A DNA stretch of 64,000 nucleotides from Lachnospiraceae bacterium (GTDB lineage Bacteria > Bacillota > Clostridia > Lachnospirales > Lachnospiraceae), in contig JAFUKH010000061.1 in NCBI GenBank assembly GCA_017467845.1, forward strand, positions 62,001-126,000, in the 5' to 3' direction. Made by a program: the position numbers and the translations under genes. Shown here one piece after another: positions 34,325 to 43,548 of the stretch (position 1 is the stretch's first letter; every line of letters begins with the position of its first letter). The notes beneath the pieces are model-generated. The model was not told where the DNA came from, ran no database searches, and was given only the letters and a program-made list of their open reading frames with translations.

Positions 34325-37300
34325 TTAATTGTCTAGATCTTTGTCCACCAGATTTACGCTTACCAATGTGGAGATACCCTTCTCCTGCATGGTAATACCG
34401 TATAAGCGGTCTGCACTTTCCATGGTTCCTCTTCTATGGGTAATTACAATAAACTGAGTATGCTTGGTCAGCTTATGTAAGTACTTCGCATATCTTCCTA
34501 CATTGGATTCATCCAGCGCCGCCTCAATCTCATCAAGAAGACAGAATGGAGATGGCTTCAAATTCTGGATAGCAAATAAAAGCGCTATGGCTGTCAGTGC
34601 CTTCTCACCACCGGATAACTGCATCATGTTCTGCAGTTTCTTTCCCGGTGGCTGTGCGATGATGCGGATACCTGCCTCCAGTACATCCTCATCCTCCATC
34701 AGCTCTAAGGTACCCTTGCCACCACCGAAAAGTTCCTTGAACACTTTATCGAATTCCCTGCAAATCTCGGCAAACTTCTCATTAAACTGCTTTCTCATAG
34801 CAGCATCCAGTTCAGCAATGATTCCCTCCAAGGTCTTCTCTGCTTCTACAAGGTCATCATGCTGGGTCTTCATAAAGGTATAACGCTCCATAAGATTTTT
34901 ATAATCCTCAATGGCATTTACGTTAACATCACCCAGCTTCTTAATCTGATCCTTTAAGGATGCAATATCCTTCTTCATGGCCGGTAAATCTGTCATCTCT
35001 TCGTCACGGATGCTTGCCGCATCACTTAAGGTAATCTCGTATTCATCCCACATATAATTAATCTGGGACTCAATGGATTCTTCCAGACGATTCTTCTGTC
35101 CCTCTAAACGATAAACTTCCTTATCCAGATCATTCATACGCTTGGACAATTCTTCACGGGAATTAAAGAAGTTCTTCTGCTTTGTAGAAAGCTCTTCTTT
35201 CTTAGCAATACTATCCTTTAACTTCTGTTCATTCTCTGTCTGTGCAGCAAAAGATGCTTCTATGGTCTTCTCAATCTCTACGATATTGTTCTGCTTGGTC
35301 TCCACATCCTTCTGATTCTGAACAAGTGCTTCCTCAATTTCCGCAAGCTCTCGCTGATAACGCTCCGTTTCTCCTTCGATTCGGTCCACATTACTCTGCT
35401 GGAAGGTCTGCATCTGGAGCATCTTTTCAACCTTTAAATCCCACTCAGACACTCTGGCGGATGCTTCGGATTCCTCCAAACGGCTTTCCTCTAAGCTCTT
35501 CTGGAATACCAGAATCTCTTCCTGTGTAGCTTTTTCCAGTTCTTCACTGGCCTTCAGTTCATTCTGGATATTGTCCTTACCTGCCTTAAGCTCCGCAATC
35601 TGTTTTTCGATATCCTTCTGCTCCTGCTTCATGGAATCGTAGCCCTGCTCCTCCTCTGCAAGACGTTCTCTTGCAGCAGTAAGGCTGATACGTGCAGTAT
35701 TCTGCTCAATAGACTTCTGATTCAGCTTCATCTTCATGGTTTCAATATCCATACGAAGCTTGTTTCTACCGGTCTTTATCTCTTCGATTTCCTGATTGAT
35801 ATTTTCAATATTCTGAGAAATCTCCTTTACCTTCTTCTCCAAAGCATCAATTTCACGTCTTCTTCCCAGAAGGTTGCTATTATTCTTGAAAGCACCACCA
35901 CTGATAGCACCGCCCGGCACTAAGAGTTCACCTTCAATGGTAACCATACGGATACCGTAATCAAACTTCCTTGCAATCTTTACCGCATTATCAATATTAT
36001 CCACTACCATAATGCGACCCAGCATTGCTTTTGCAACATTCTTATGCTCCGGCGAAGTCTTCACCAGCTCATCCGCCATGCCGATTACGCCCTTTTCCTT
36101 CAGTGCCTCCGGATTCTTAAACTCCTGAGGTTTCGTAATGCTGGTAAGAGGTAAAAAGGTAGCTCTACCGCCCTTATTATCCTTTAAGAAGCGAATCATC
36201 TTTTTCGCAGTTTCTTCATCATCGGTAACAATATTCTGGATATTACCGCCAAGAGCAGTCTCAATAGCAGTTTCATACTTCTGTTCAACCTTAATAATAT
36301 CTGCAACAACACCGATGATTCCCTTTACGGAATCCTTCTGTTCCATTACCTTCTTAACACTGCCGCCGTATCCGTCATAGCGTTCCGCAATATTGGCAAG
36401 AGCTTCTAATTTGGACTTTTCCTGATGATATGAGGTCTGATTTTCACGAAGAAGAGTATCCTTTTTCGTAAGATTCTCTCTAAGAGATACCAATTCCTGC
36501 TCCATCTTCTTTTGGTTGGTACTCATCTCTTGGATTTCATCAGAAACGCTCTGGAACTGTTCTTCTAACTTACGGATTCCTTCCGCTCGCTCTGCTTCGT
36601 CGGATTTAGCACGCAAAATACGGGAATTCAGCTCTGCCTTGCGAATATTAATCTGCTCCATCATCGTATCATAACGACCCATCTTGGACTTGATGGTAGC
36701 ACGCTGATTCAGTTCCCCAATGATGGTGTTCTTACCCGCTTCAATCTTATTGTTTAACTCAGTAATCTTATCCTGAATTGCCTCTAAGGATGCACGCACC
36801 TGATCTCTTGTTGCACTGATTTCCGCAACCTGTTTATCAATGTCTTCCTTCTCAGACAGAATTCCCTCTTTATCCTTATTCTTTCCGGAAATCTCAGCCT
36901 CTACCGCCGTCTTACGATTAAGAAGGTGTGCCTCATTGGAGCCTGCAGAATTAATCTGCTCCTTCAAGACATTAATCTCGCCTTCCAGTCTTCCCCGCAT
37001 AAGCCCGGTATCCGTCACAGTGCTTCTTGCATTCTCAATCGCCTCATCCAGAGCTTCGATCTCATTCTGAATGCGGTCATATTCTTCCTTAATGCCTTCA
37101 TACTTCTCTGTTGTTTCCGAAAGGTCATGTCCAGCAATTTTCAGTTTCTCATCCACGGTTTCCAGCTGTTCTCTGATACGATTATTCTCTAGAAGGAATA
37201 CATTAACATCTAAGGTCTTTAACTCTTCTTTTTTCTTTAAATAGATTTTTGCAACCTCAGACTGTCTCTCCAAAGGTCCAACCTGCTTTTCCAGCTCAGA

Positions 37301-37885
37301 AAGTATATCCGTAACACGCACAAGATTCTGCTTTTCATTCTCCAGCTTGGTCTGTGCGGAGGCTTTTCTGCGTTTAAACTTTACAATACCGGCAGCCTCG
37401 TCAAAAAGCTCTCTACGCTCTTCCGGCTTACCACTCAAAATCTTATCAATCTGCCCCTGTCCGATAATGGAGTAACCCTCTTTACCGATACCGGTATCAT
37501 AAAAGAGCTCGTTTACATCTCGAAGTCTACATACACTTCCGTTAATCAAATACTCACTCTCACCGGAACGATAAATTCTACGGGCTACTGTTACTTCATC
37601 GTAATCAATTGCCAGCTGATGGTCAGAATTATCCAGTGTAATGGCTACATAGGCATAGGACAATGGCTTACGTGTCTCTGTACCGGAGAAAATAACATCC
37701 TGCATACTAGAGCCTCGAAGCTGCTTGATTCGCTGCTCACCAAGTACCCAACGCACCGCATCCGCTACGTTACTTTTTCCACTACCATTAGGTCCTACGA
37801 TACCGGTAATACCATTGTGGAACTGGAAATTAATCTTATTTGCAAAGGATTTAAATCCATGTATCTCAATACTTTTTAAGTACAT
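34325..37885 (-). CDS. smc: Chromosome segregation ATPase SMC
   Basis: An 1186-residue SMC. Walker A GIVGPNGSGKSNVADAVRWVLGEQ (near 28-50), long coiled coils, a hinge at about 505-670 (GYGGSVKKVMEQKDSVKGIIG onward), then the return coil and ABC signature LSGGEKALTAIALLFA with Walker B PSPFCLLDEIEAALDESN. Full length for a bacterial condensin. Neighbours rnc and ftsY are conventional. Confidence 0.98.
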   Translation of the reverse strand: MYLKSIEIHGFKSFANKINFQFHNGITGIVGPNGSGKSNVADAVRWVLGEQRIKQLRGSSMQDVIFSGTETRKPLSYAYVAITLDNSDHQLAIDYDEVTVARRIYRSGESEYLINGSVCRLRDVNELFYDTGIGKEGYSIIGQGQIDKILSGKPEERRELFDEAAGIVKFKRRKASAQTKLENEKQNLVRVTDILSELEKQVGPLERQSEVAKIYLKKKEELKTLDVNVFLLENNRIREQLETVDEKLKIAGHDLSETTEKYEGIKEEYDRIQNEIEALDEAIENARSTVTDTGLMRGRLEGEINVLKEQINSAGSNEAHLLNRKTAVEAEISGKNKDKEGILSEKEDIDKQVAEISATRDQVRASLEAIQDKITELNNKIEAGKNTIIGELNQRATIKSKMGRYDTMMEQINIRKAELNSRILRAKSDEAERAEGIRKLEEQFQSVSDEIQEMSTNQKKMEQELVSLRENLTKKDTLLRENQTSYHQEKSKLEALANIAERYDGYGGSVKKVMEQKDSVKGIIGVVADIIKVEQKYETAIETALGGNIQNIVTDDEETAKKMIRFLKDNKGGRATFLPLTSITKPQEFKNPEALKEKGVIGMADELVKTSPEHKNVAKAMLGRIMVVDNIDNAVKIARKFDYGIRMVTIEGELLVPGGAISGGAFKNNSNLLGRRREIDALEKKVKEISQNIENINQEIEEIKTGRNKLRMDIETMKMKLNQKSIEQNTARISLTAARERLAEEEQGYDSMKQEQKDIEKQIAELKAGKDNIQNELKASEELEKATQEEILVFQKSLEESRLEESEASARVSEWDLKVEKMLQMQTFQQSNVDRIEGETERYQRELAEIEEALVQNQKDVETKQNNIVEIEKTIEASFAAQTENEQKLKDSIAKKEELSTKQKNFFNSREELSKRMNDLDKEVYRLEGQKNRLEESIESQINYMWDEYEITLSDAASIRDEEMTDLPAMKKDIASLKDQIKKLGDVNVNAIEDYKNLMERYTFMKTQHDDLVEAEKTLEGIIAELDAAMRKQFNEKFAEICREFDKVFKELFGGGKGTLELMEDEDVLEAGIRIIAQPPGKKLQNMMQLSGGEKALTAIALLFAIQNLKPSPFCLLDEIEAALDESNVGRYAKYLHKLTKHTQFIVITHRRGTMESADRLYGITMQEKGISTLVSVNLVDKDLDN

Positions 37886-37901
37886 CTTTTACCTCTAACT
37901 T

Positions 37902-38603
37902 CTAGGATTTTTTCTTGTTACGAAGCTTTAAAAGAGCCTCGTAAGCAGCCTGCTGTTCTGCGGCCTTCTTCGTTCTTCCACTTCCGGCTCCCACAATCTC
38001 CCCATCAATGATTACTTCTACACAGAAGGTCTTATTGTGCTCCGGACCATATTCATCCGTCAAATTGTACTGAAAATCCTTCTTCAGCTTACCCTGAATA
38101 TACTCCTGTAAATTTGTCTTACTATCATAGAACAATTGCTTATCTTCCAAATCCGAAAGAATAAAGCGATAGATGAATTCCTTGGCATACTCCATTCCTC
38201 CATCTAAAAAGATTGCTCCGATAACAGCTTCCATCGCATCTGACGTAATGGAATCCCTATTTCGTCCTCCAGTGCTCTCCTCACCCTTTCCAAGGAGTAA
38301 AAATTCACCAAGTTCCAAATCTTTCGCACAAAAAGCCAAAGAGGGTTCACATACCATGGAAGCTCTCATCTTTGTTAACTGTCCTTCCGGAACCGACGGA
38401 TATTCATTAAATAAAAATTCGCTGGAAATCAGCTCAAGTACTGCGTCGCCTAAAAATTCCAAGCGCTCATAATTCTGAAATTTATTAATCTTCTGCTCAT
38501 TAGCATAAGAGCTATGGGTCATGGCCTGCTTTAGCAGTGCAATATCTTTAAAGGTATAGCCTATCCGGCTTTCCAGCTCCTGCAGTGTATAACCGTTCCT
38601 CAT
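37902..38603 (-). CDS. rnc: Ribonuclease III
   Basis: A 233-residue double-strand-specific RNase that processes rRNA. The signature ERLEFLGDAVLELISSEFLF with the metal-binding Glu/Asp, DAMEAVIGAIFLDGG, and a C-terminal dsRNA-binding domain (VGAGSGRTKKAAEQQAAYEALLKL). ATG at 38603 (MRNGYTLQELESRIGYTF) follows AAAGGA; the 21 residues upstream overlap an intergenic hairpin and are unlikely to be translated. Confidence 0.97.
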   Translation of the reverse strand: MRNGYTLQELESRIGYTFKDIALLKQAMTHSSYANEQKINKFQNYERLEFLGDAVLELISSEFLFNEYPSVPEGQLTKMRASMVCEPSLAFCAKDLELGEFLLLGKGEESTGGRNRDSITSDAMEAVIGAIFLDGGMEYAKEFIYRFILSDLEDKQLFYDSKTNLQEYIQGKLKKDFQYNLTDEYGPEHNKTFCVEVIIDGEIVGAGSGRTKKAAEQQAAYEALLKLRNKKKS

Positions 38604-38632
38604 CCTGCATTTCCTTTCTAAAATAAGTAAAA

Positions 38633-38686
38633 TATCCCCACTGTATCTATAGAACATATCGCTCAAATGTAGATACAGTCGGGATA
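38633..38686. repeat. acpP-rnc intergenic hairpin, related to the GTATC/GATAC elements
   Basis: A 17-bp stem with one mismatch: TATCCCCACTGTATCTA (38633-38649) and TAGATACAGTCGGGATA (38670-38686). It contains a GTATC box (38643) and a GATAC box (38672) 29 nt apart, close to the arrays at 26.6 and 44.9 kb. It lies after acpP, so it may also serve as an attenuating or processing structure; no T-tract follows. Confidence 0.55.
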
Positions 38687-38697
38687 CTCTTTAAGTA

Positions 38698-38928
38698 CTA
38701 ATTGGTTGCGCTCTTAATTAATTCAACTGCTTCTTCTACAGTGGTAATCTTCTCAGCCTTTTCAGCAGGGATTTCGATATCAAATTCCTCTTCGATACCC
38801 ATAACAATCTGGAATACATCGAGAGAGTCTGCTCCTAAATCATCCATAAAAGTGGTCTCCATGGTGATTTCTTCCGGATCAACATTTAATACTTCTGCGA
38901 TTACTTTTTTTAACTTTTCAAATTCCAT
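38698..38928 (-). CDS. acpP: Acyl carrier protein
   Basis: A 76-residue acidic four-helix carrier. The phosphopantetheine Ser35 is in [24 protein letters not shown] at 38928 (MEFEKLKK) is preferred over 38937 because it sits about 11 nt after GAAGGGA and matches the usual start. plsX upstream and rnc downstream give the normal fatty acid/lipid context. Confidence 0.97.
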   Translation of the reverse strand: MEFEKLKKVIAEVLNVDPEEITMETTFMDDLGADSLDVFQIVMGIEEEFDIEIPAEKAEKITTVEEAVELIKSATN

Positions 38929-38947
38929 ACTTATCATATTCCCTTCT

Positions 38948-39949
38948 TTAATCTTCTAAAGTGATTTTTTCTTTAATTTTTTCATTTATATTCTGTTCCT
39001 TGAATGTCAAGCATTGCAGAACAGAATTCTTAATTTCAATTGCTTTGCTGTTACCATGAGTTTTCACCACAAGGCCGTTCAAACCAAGCATAGGTGCTCC
39101 ACCGTACTGCTCAGTATCAAAGCTCTTTAAGGTCTGCTTAAGTGCAGGCTTCACAAGGAGCGCACCGATTTTGCTGCGAAGAGAAGACATCATACCTTCC
39201 TTAATCTTCTTCATGAATGCACCGCCTACGCCTTCATACATTTTCAGAATCACATTACCGGTAAAGGCCTCGCACACAATAACATCTGCCACACCGCTGG
39301 GGATATCCCTTGCCTCCACACTACCGATAAAATTAATCTCAGGACAGTTCTTTAAAAGTGGGAAGGTCTCTTTTACAAGAGCATTTCCCTTTTCCTCTTC
39401 TGCACCGATATTAACGATACCAACCTTGGGATTCTTAATACCCATTACATTCTCCATGTAAATAGAACCCATCTTGGCAAACTGAACCAAATGAGATGCC
39501 CTGGCGTCTACATTGGCACCACAGTCAACAAGCAGGCTGACCCCATTTAAGGTAGGAATCAAAGGTGCAAACGGTGGTCTCTCCACGCCCTTGATTCGTC
39601 CTACAATTAACTGTCCGCCTACCAGAATAGCACCGGAACTTCCTGCAGATACAATCGCATCACAGGTTCCATCCTTAACCATATTCATTCCCTTTACAAT
39701 GGAAGAATCCTTCTTCTTACGAATCGCCATAACCGGTGGCTCAGCCATCTCGATAACTTCTTCTGCATGAACTACTTCCAGCTGACTTCTATCATACGTA
39801 TACTTCTTCAGTTCTTCTAAAATAAGTGGTTCTTTGCCGACTAAGAACACCTTAACATTCTTGTTCTCATTAATAGCTTCGATAGCACCTTTCACTATCT
39901 CCTTGGGTGCATTATCGCCACCCATAGCATCTACTGCAACATTAACCAT
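38948..39949 (-). CDS. plsX: Phosphate acyltransferase PlsX
   Basis: A 333-residue enzyme converting acyl-ACP to acyl-phosphate, the substrate of PlsY (6.2 kb). [21 protein letters not shown] at the start and [25 protein letters not shown], then [21 protein letters not shown], are characteristic. ATG at 39949 follows AAGGAGGA; ten upstream in-frame codons are not needed. It has its own promoter between it and rpmF. Confidence 0.97.
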   Translation of the reverse strand: MVNVAVDAMGGDNAPKEIVKGAIEAINENKNVKVFLVGKEPLILEELKKYTYDRSQLEVVHAEEVIEMAEPPVMAIRKKKDSSIVKGMNMVKDGTCDAIVSAGSSGAILVGGQLIVGRIKGVERPPFAPLIPTLNGVSLLVDCGANVDARASHLVQFAKMGSIYMENVMGIKNPKVGIVNIGAEEEKGNALVKETFPLLKNCPEINFIGSVEARDIPSGVADVIVCEAFTGNVILKMYEGVGGAFMKKIKEGMMSSLRSKIGALLVKPALKQTLKSFDTEQYGGAPMLGLNGLVVKTHGNSKAIEIKNSVLQCLTFKEQNINEKIKEKITLED

Positions 39950-39987
39950 TATTGTCCTCCTTATGCCCCACTTAGGCACCTTATTTA

Positions 39988-40016
39988 ACTATACTAGACA
40001 CATACTCAAAAATCAA
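39988..40016 (-). promoter_or_regulatory. Promoter of plsX-acpP
   Basis: Minus strand TTGATT (40011-40016), 17 bp, TATAGT (39988-39993), about 39 bp before the plsX ATG and just below the rpmF terminator. Confidence 0.65.
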
Positions 40017-40048
40017 GATAATATTTGGCTGTTTTTCGCACGAAAAAA

Positions 40049-40075
40049 GGCTTTTTCCCGATTTGGGAAAAAGCC
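40049..40075 (-). terminator. Terminator after rpmF
   Basis: GGCTTTTTCCC and GGGAAAAAGCC form a perfect 11-bp stem with a 5-nt loop; on the minus strand TTTTTTCG follows. Confidence 0.85.
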
Positions 40076-40099
40076 CATTTGTTTGCAAAATCTCACAAA

Positions 40100-40279
40100 T
40101 TAATCAACAGCTACAACCTGCTTCTTGTTGTAAGAACCACAAGCCTTACAAACTCTGTGAGGCATCATAAGCTTGCCACACTTGCTGCACTTTACTAAAG
40201 TAGGAGCGCTCATTTTCCAGTTTGCTCTTCTCTTATCTCTTCTACTCTTTGAAGATTTATTCTTAGGACAAATAGACAT
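40100..40279 (-). CDS. rpmF: 50S ribosomal protein L32
   Basis: A 59-residue zinc-ribbon L32. The N-terminus SICPKNKSSKSRRDKRRANWKM is the basic family start; Cys31, Cys34, Cys44 and Cys47 (CSKC and CKAC) form the zinc site. The start follows GGAGG at the usual distance and lies 2 bp after the yceD stop, the common yceD-rpmF pair. Confidence 0.97.
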   Translation of the reverse strand: MSICPKNKSSKSRRDKRRANWKMSAPTLVKCSKCGKLMMPHRVCKACGSYNKKQVVAVD

Positions 40280-40281
40280 CG

Positions 40282-40821
40282 TTACACCTCCTTATTCGCA
40301 TTAAAGATATCTTTTATTGCTGCCATACGAGGGTCTGGAACGAATCTATCGCATCCACAATCTCCTTCGTTAAGATTCTTACCACATACTTTACATATGC
40401 CTTCACAAGTTTCCTTGCAAAGAATCTTCATTGGCCAATTCAACAAGATTTCGTTGTACACAAAAGTCTCTACATTAATCTGATAACCTTCCATAAAGTC
40501 AAGGTCCTCTTCACCGTCGTCCCCATCTTCGGAACTATCTGGTGTGGTATCCGGCGAAGCAACCTCTCTGTCAAACTCCAAGGCTAACGTTGTAGGTACT
40601 TCCTCCAAGCACCTGTCACACACCGTATCAAAGACTAATTCCACATTCCCTTCTATCTTCGCTTTACCCACACCGTTATTGGTAAAAATGAGATGTACGG
40701 GAGTCTTGGAAGTGATTTTAAAATCACCCAGCTTACTTTTAAAGCTGTCCATCTCTAATGTAGCGTCTACATGTACTTGTTTTCCTTCAGATGCAAAAAC
40801 ATCAGATAAATTCACTAACAT
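40282..40821 (-). CDS. yceD: YceD/DUF177 family protein
   Basis: A 179-residue DUF177 protein. The core (about 45-75) has VFDTVCDRCLEEVPTTLALEFDREV and the C-terminus has CKETCEGICKVCGKNLNEGDCGC, a cysteine-rich part that may bind zinc. YceD in other bacteria supports 23S rRNA accumulation, and the yceD-rpmF pair is conserved. Acidic stretch SSEDGDDGEEDLD in between. A consensus promoter lies upstream. Confidence 0.92.
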   Translation of the reverse strand: MLVNLSDVFASEGKQVHVDATLEMDSFKSKLGDFKITSKTPVHLIFTNNGVGKAKIEGNVELVFDTVCDRCLEEVPTTLALEFDREVASPDTTPDSSEDGDDGEEDLDFMEGYQINVETFVYNEILLNWPMKILCKETCEGICKVCGKNLNEGDCGCDRFVPDPRMAAIKDIFNANKEV

Positions 40822-40879
40822 AGTTGACTCCTATGCGAAGCAGATACATTTTATCCACTTTCGTTTCACACATTGACTA

Positions 40880-40908
40880 ATTATACATATGTAAATGTGG
40901 TTTGTCAA
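40880..40908 (-). promoter_or_regulatory. Consensus promoter of yceD-rpmF
   Basis: Minus strand TTGACA (40903-40908), 17 bp, TATAAT (40880-40885): a perfect match to the vegetative consensus, about 59 bp before yceD. Confidence 0.85.
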
Positions 40909-40933
40909 CAAAAAAATTATACAAAATCTAGTA

Positions 40934-42130
40934 TTATTTAACAAGCGCTGCAGTTTCTCTTGCAATTGCTAATTCCTCGTTGGTAGGAATCACTAAAACT
41001 CTGGTCTTAGACTCAGGAGTGGTAATATCTAAATCCATTCCACGCTTATTATTTAATTCCTGATCCAGCTCGATTCCAAGGAAACCAAGGCGGTCACATA
41101 CAAAGTTACGAACGATAGGTCCATTCTCGCCAACACCTGCGGTAAAACAGATTGCATCTACACCGTTCATAGCAGCAACATAAGAACCGATGTATTTTGC
41201 TACACGATAGCAGAAGCCCTTCATTGCTCTGATTGCATTCTCATCATTATTCTCAAGACCAGCCTCTAAATCTCTGAAGTCTGAAGAAAGTCCGTTGGAT
41301 AAGCCAAGAACACCTGACTTCTTATTTAACACGCTTACTACTTCCTGAGCAGTCATGCTTTCTTTATTTGCTAAGAACTCGATAATGGCAGGATCAATAT
41401 CACCAGACCGGGTTCCCATGATAAGTCCCTCAAGCGGTGTAAGACCCATGGAAGTATCTACACACTTACCATTCTTAACTGCAGAAATAGATGCACCATT
41501 TCCTAAATGACATACGATAATCTTAAGGTCTTCATAATTCTTGCCGAGAACCTCTGCTACTTTCTTTGATACATAAGAATGGCTGGTTCCGTGGAAACCA
41601 TATCTTCTTACCTTATACTTCTCATAATACTCATAAGGAATACCGTAAAGGTAAGCTTCCTCAGGCATAGTCTGATGGAACGCAGTATCAAATACAGCTA
41701 CCATGGGGGTGGTAGGCATTAAAGTCTTACAAGCATCAATACCGATTAAGTTAGCAGGATTATGAAGAGGTGCTAAATCATTGCACTCCTTGATTGCTTC
41801 AATAACCTCATCCGTAATAATTGCAGAGGAAGTGAACTTCTCGCCACCATGAACGATACGATGTCCTACAGCGCCAATTTCATCAAGACTCTTTACAACA
41901 CCGGTCTTGTCATTGGTAAGTGCCGCAAGAACAAGACGAATTGCCTCGGTATGATCCGGCATAGGTGTAGTTGTCTTCTCTTTCTCTCCACCTTCCGGAG
42001 CATAAGTAATCATACTTCCTTCGATACCGATACGCTCGCAAAGACCCTTTGCGATACATTTTTCTGATTCTGAATCAATTAACTGGAACTTTAATGAAGA
42101 ACTTCCGCAATTAATAACTAAAATATTCAT
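40934..42130 (-). CDS. ackA: Acetate kinase
   Basis: A 398-residue kinase making ATP from acetyl-phosphate. NILVINCGSSSLKFQLID, GHRIVHGGEKF, FDTAFHQTMPEEAYLYGIPYEYYEKYKVRRYGFHGTSH, HLGNGASISAVKNGKCVDTSMGLTPLEG and FTAGVGENGP are all present. It works with Pta, 131 bp upstream on the same strand, in acetate fermentation. Confidence 0.98.
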   Translation of the reverse strand: MNILVINCGSSSLKFQLIDSESEKCIAKGLCERIGIEGSMITYAPEGGEKEKTTTPMPDHTEAIRLVLAALTNDKTGVVKSLDEIGAVGHRIVHGGEKFTSSAIITDEVIEAIKECNDLAPLHNPANLIGIDACKTLMPTTPMVAVFDTAFHQTMPEEAYLYGIPYEYYEKYKVRRYGFHGTSHSYVSKKVAEVLGKNYEDLKIIVCHLGNGASISAVKNGKCVDTSMGLTPLEGLIMGTRSGDIDPAIIEFLANKESMTAQEVVSVLNKKSGVLGLSNGLSSDFRDLEAGLENNDENAIRAMKGFCYRVAKYIGSYVAAMNGVDAICFTAGVGENGPIVRNFVCDRLGFLGIELDQELNNKRGMDLDITTPESKTRVLVIPTNEELAIARETAALVK

Positions 42131-42153
42131 TTATTTTCTCCTTTTCACCCTAC

Positions 42154-42225
42154 GGCACACAAGAGTATCTTTTATTTCCCGGCACGCTCTCGCTACGTGA
42201 AAACAAAAAATACTCTCTTAGTGCC
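42154..42225 (-). other. Structured spacer between pta and ackA
   Basis: GGCAC (42154) and GTGCC (42221) enclose GAGTAT/ATACTC and a central GGCACG/CGTG region, forming a long imperfect stem over 72 nt. The spacer could act as an attenuator or an RNase site setting pta:ackA ratios. No T-tract is adjacent. Confidence 0.45.
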
Positions 42226-42261
42226 TCACATAACCTCAAAATCAAATAATAAAAATATATA

Positions 42262-43263
42262 TTATACTAACTGTGCCTGTACTGCGGTAAGTGCAACTAC
42301 ACCGACGATATCTTCCCAAGAGCATCCACGGGATAAATCGTTAACCGGCTTTGCAATACCCTGAAGCATAGGACCGTAAGCTTCTGCACCACCGAGACGC
42401 TGAACTAATTTGTAACCGATGTTACCGGCATCAAGGTTAGGGAAAATCAGTACATTTGCTTTTCCGCCAACCGCACTGCCCGGAGCCTTAGACTTAGCAA
42501 CACTTGGAACAAGTGCAGCATCAAGCTGTAACTCACCGTCTAAGGTAAGATGAGGATACTCTTCCTTAGCAATTCTGGTAGCTTCCACAACCTTATCTAC
42601 AAGAGCATGCTTTGCACTTCCCTTGGTAGAGTGGCTGAGCATTGCAATACATGGCTTAGGACCAACCAATGATTTAAAGCTTCTTGCAGAAGAATCAGCG
42701 ATTGCTGCAAGCTCCTCTGCTGTAGGATCCTGATTCAGACCACAGTCTGCAAAAATAAAGGTTCCATTCTCACCCTGATCCTTAAATACAGTATCCATAA
42801 CAAAGAATGCAGATACCAGCTTCACACCCGGTGCAGTCTTTAAAATCTGAAGTGCAGGTCTTAAAGTATCTGCGGTAGAGTGGCATGCACCGGCAACCAT
42901 ACCATCTGCTTCATTGGCCTTAACCATGACAATACCGAAGGTAAGAGGATCCTTTAACAAAATCTCTCTTGCCTGCTCAAGGGTCATACCCTTTGCTTTT
43001 CTGGTTTCATATAATATGTTAGCATACTCCTCCAGCTTGTCTGTTGTCTTAGGATTAATTACTGTAACTCCTGAAAGGTCAACTTCCAACCATCCGGCAC
43101 CATCCATAATCTTCTCTTCATCACCAATCATAATAATGTCAGCGATTCCCTCTTCCACAATCTTTGCTGCTGCGATCAGAGTTCTCTTATCGTTGGACTC
43201 CGGTAACACAATAGTCTTCTTGTCTAATCTGGCTCTGTCTTTAATTAAATCAATATACGACAT
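42262..43263 (-). CDS. pta: Phosphate acetyltransferase
   Basis: A 333-residue short Pta converting acetyl-CoA and phosphate to acetyl-phosphate. [68 protein letters not shown] and [45 protein letters not shown] are family motifs. Followed by ackA. A promoter and a cre-like box lie upstream. Confidence 0.98.
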   Translation of the reverse strand: MSYIDLIKDRARLDKKTIVLPESNDKRTLIAAAKIVEEGIADIIMIGDEEKIMDGAGWLEVDLSGVTVINPKTTDKLEEYANILYETRKAKGMTLEQAREILLKDPLTFGIVMVKANEADGMVAGACHSTADTLRPALQILKTAPGVKLVSAFFVMDTVFKDQGENGTFIFADCGLNQDPTAEELAAIADSSARSFKSLVGPKPCIAMLSHSTKGSAKHALVDKVVEATRIAKEEYPHLTLDGELQLDAALVPSVAKSKAPGSAVGGKANVLIFPNLDAGNIGYKLVQRLGGAEAYGPMLQGIAKPVNDLSRGCSWEDIVGVVALTAVQAQLV

Positions 43264-43330
43264 CGCAATTCTCCTTTCAGTTTTTCACTAATGTATAGTT
43301 ATTTTTTGCTTAACAAATTAAGATGATTAT

Positions 43331-43359
43331 ATTATACTAAATGTAGACAGTGGAAACAA
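43331..43359 (-). promoter_or_regulatory. Promoter of pta
   Basis: Minus strand TTGTTT (43354-43359), 17 bp, TATAAT (43331-43336), about 68 bp before the pta ATG. Confidence 0.65.
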
Positions 43360-43440
43360 GGGTGAAATATTCGTTAAATTGTACATTTTCAAATACAAAA
43401 TTTATTTTTTAACTTTCAGAAAACGTTAATTTTATCACAA

Positions 43441-43454
43441 TGTAAACGCTTTCA
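43441..43454. promoter_or_regulatory. Catabolite-responsive element (cre)-like box
   Basis: TGTAAACGCTTTCA fits the CcpA cre consensus (TGWAANCGNTNWCA). It lies 82 bp upstream of the pta -35. In Bacillus CcpA activates pta and ackA through upstream cre boxes, which supports the reading; it is farther from the promoter here. It could instead affect the divergent tmcAL gene. Confidence 0.55.
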
Positions 43455-43482
43455 ATGCGTGTTATTTTTTTCACATTGTCTT

Positions 43483-43512
43483 TTGATACTTTTTAACGAA
43501 ATTTCGTTAATA
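43483..43512 (+). promoter_or_regulatory. Possible tmcAL promoter with a palindrome in the spacer
   Basis: TTGATA (43483-43488), 18 bp, TTAATA (43507-43512). An 18-bp perfect palindrome TTAACGAAATTTCGTTAA (43493-43510) fills the spacer and touches the -10, so a bound repressor would block polymerase. A half-site-like CGTTAA also occurs at 43372 and 43424. Confidence 0.4.
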
Positions 43513-43548
43513 TCATTTCTACTAATTCCAGAAAGGAACGAGAAAATC

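Noticed and set aside
33631..34395. 254-codon open frame on the plus strand
   Set aside because: It is antisense to ftsY, whose motifs are complete, and has no ribosome site or recognisable domain.
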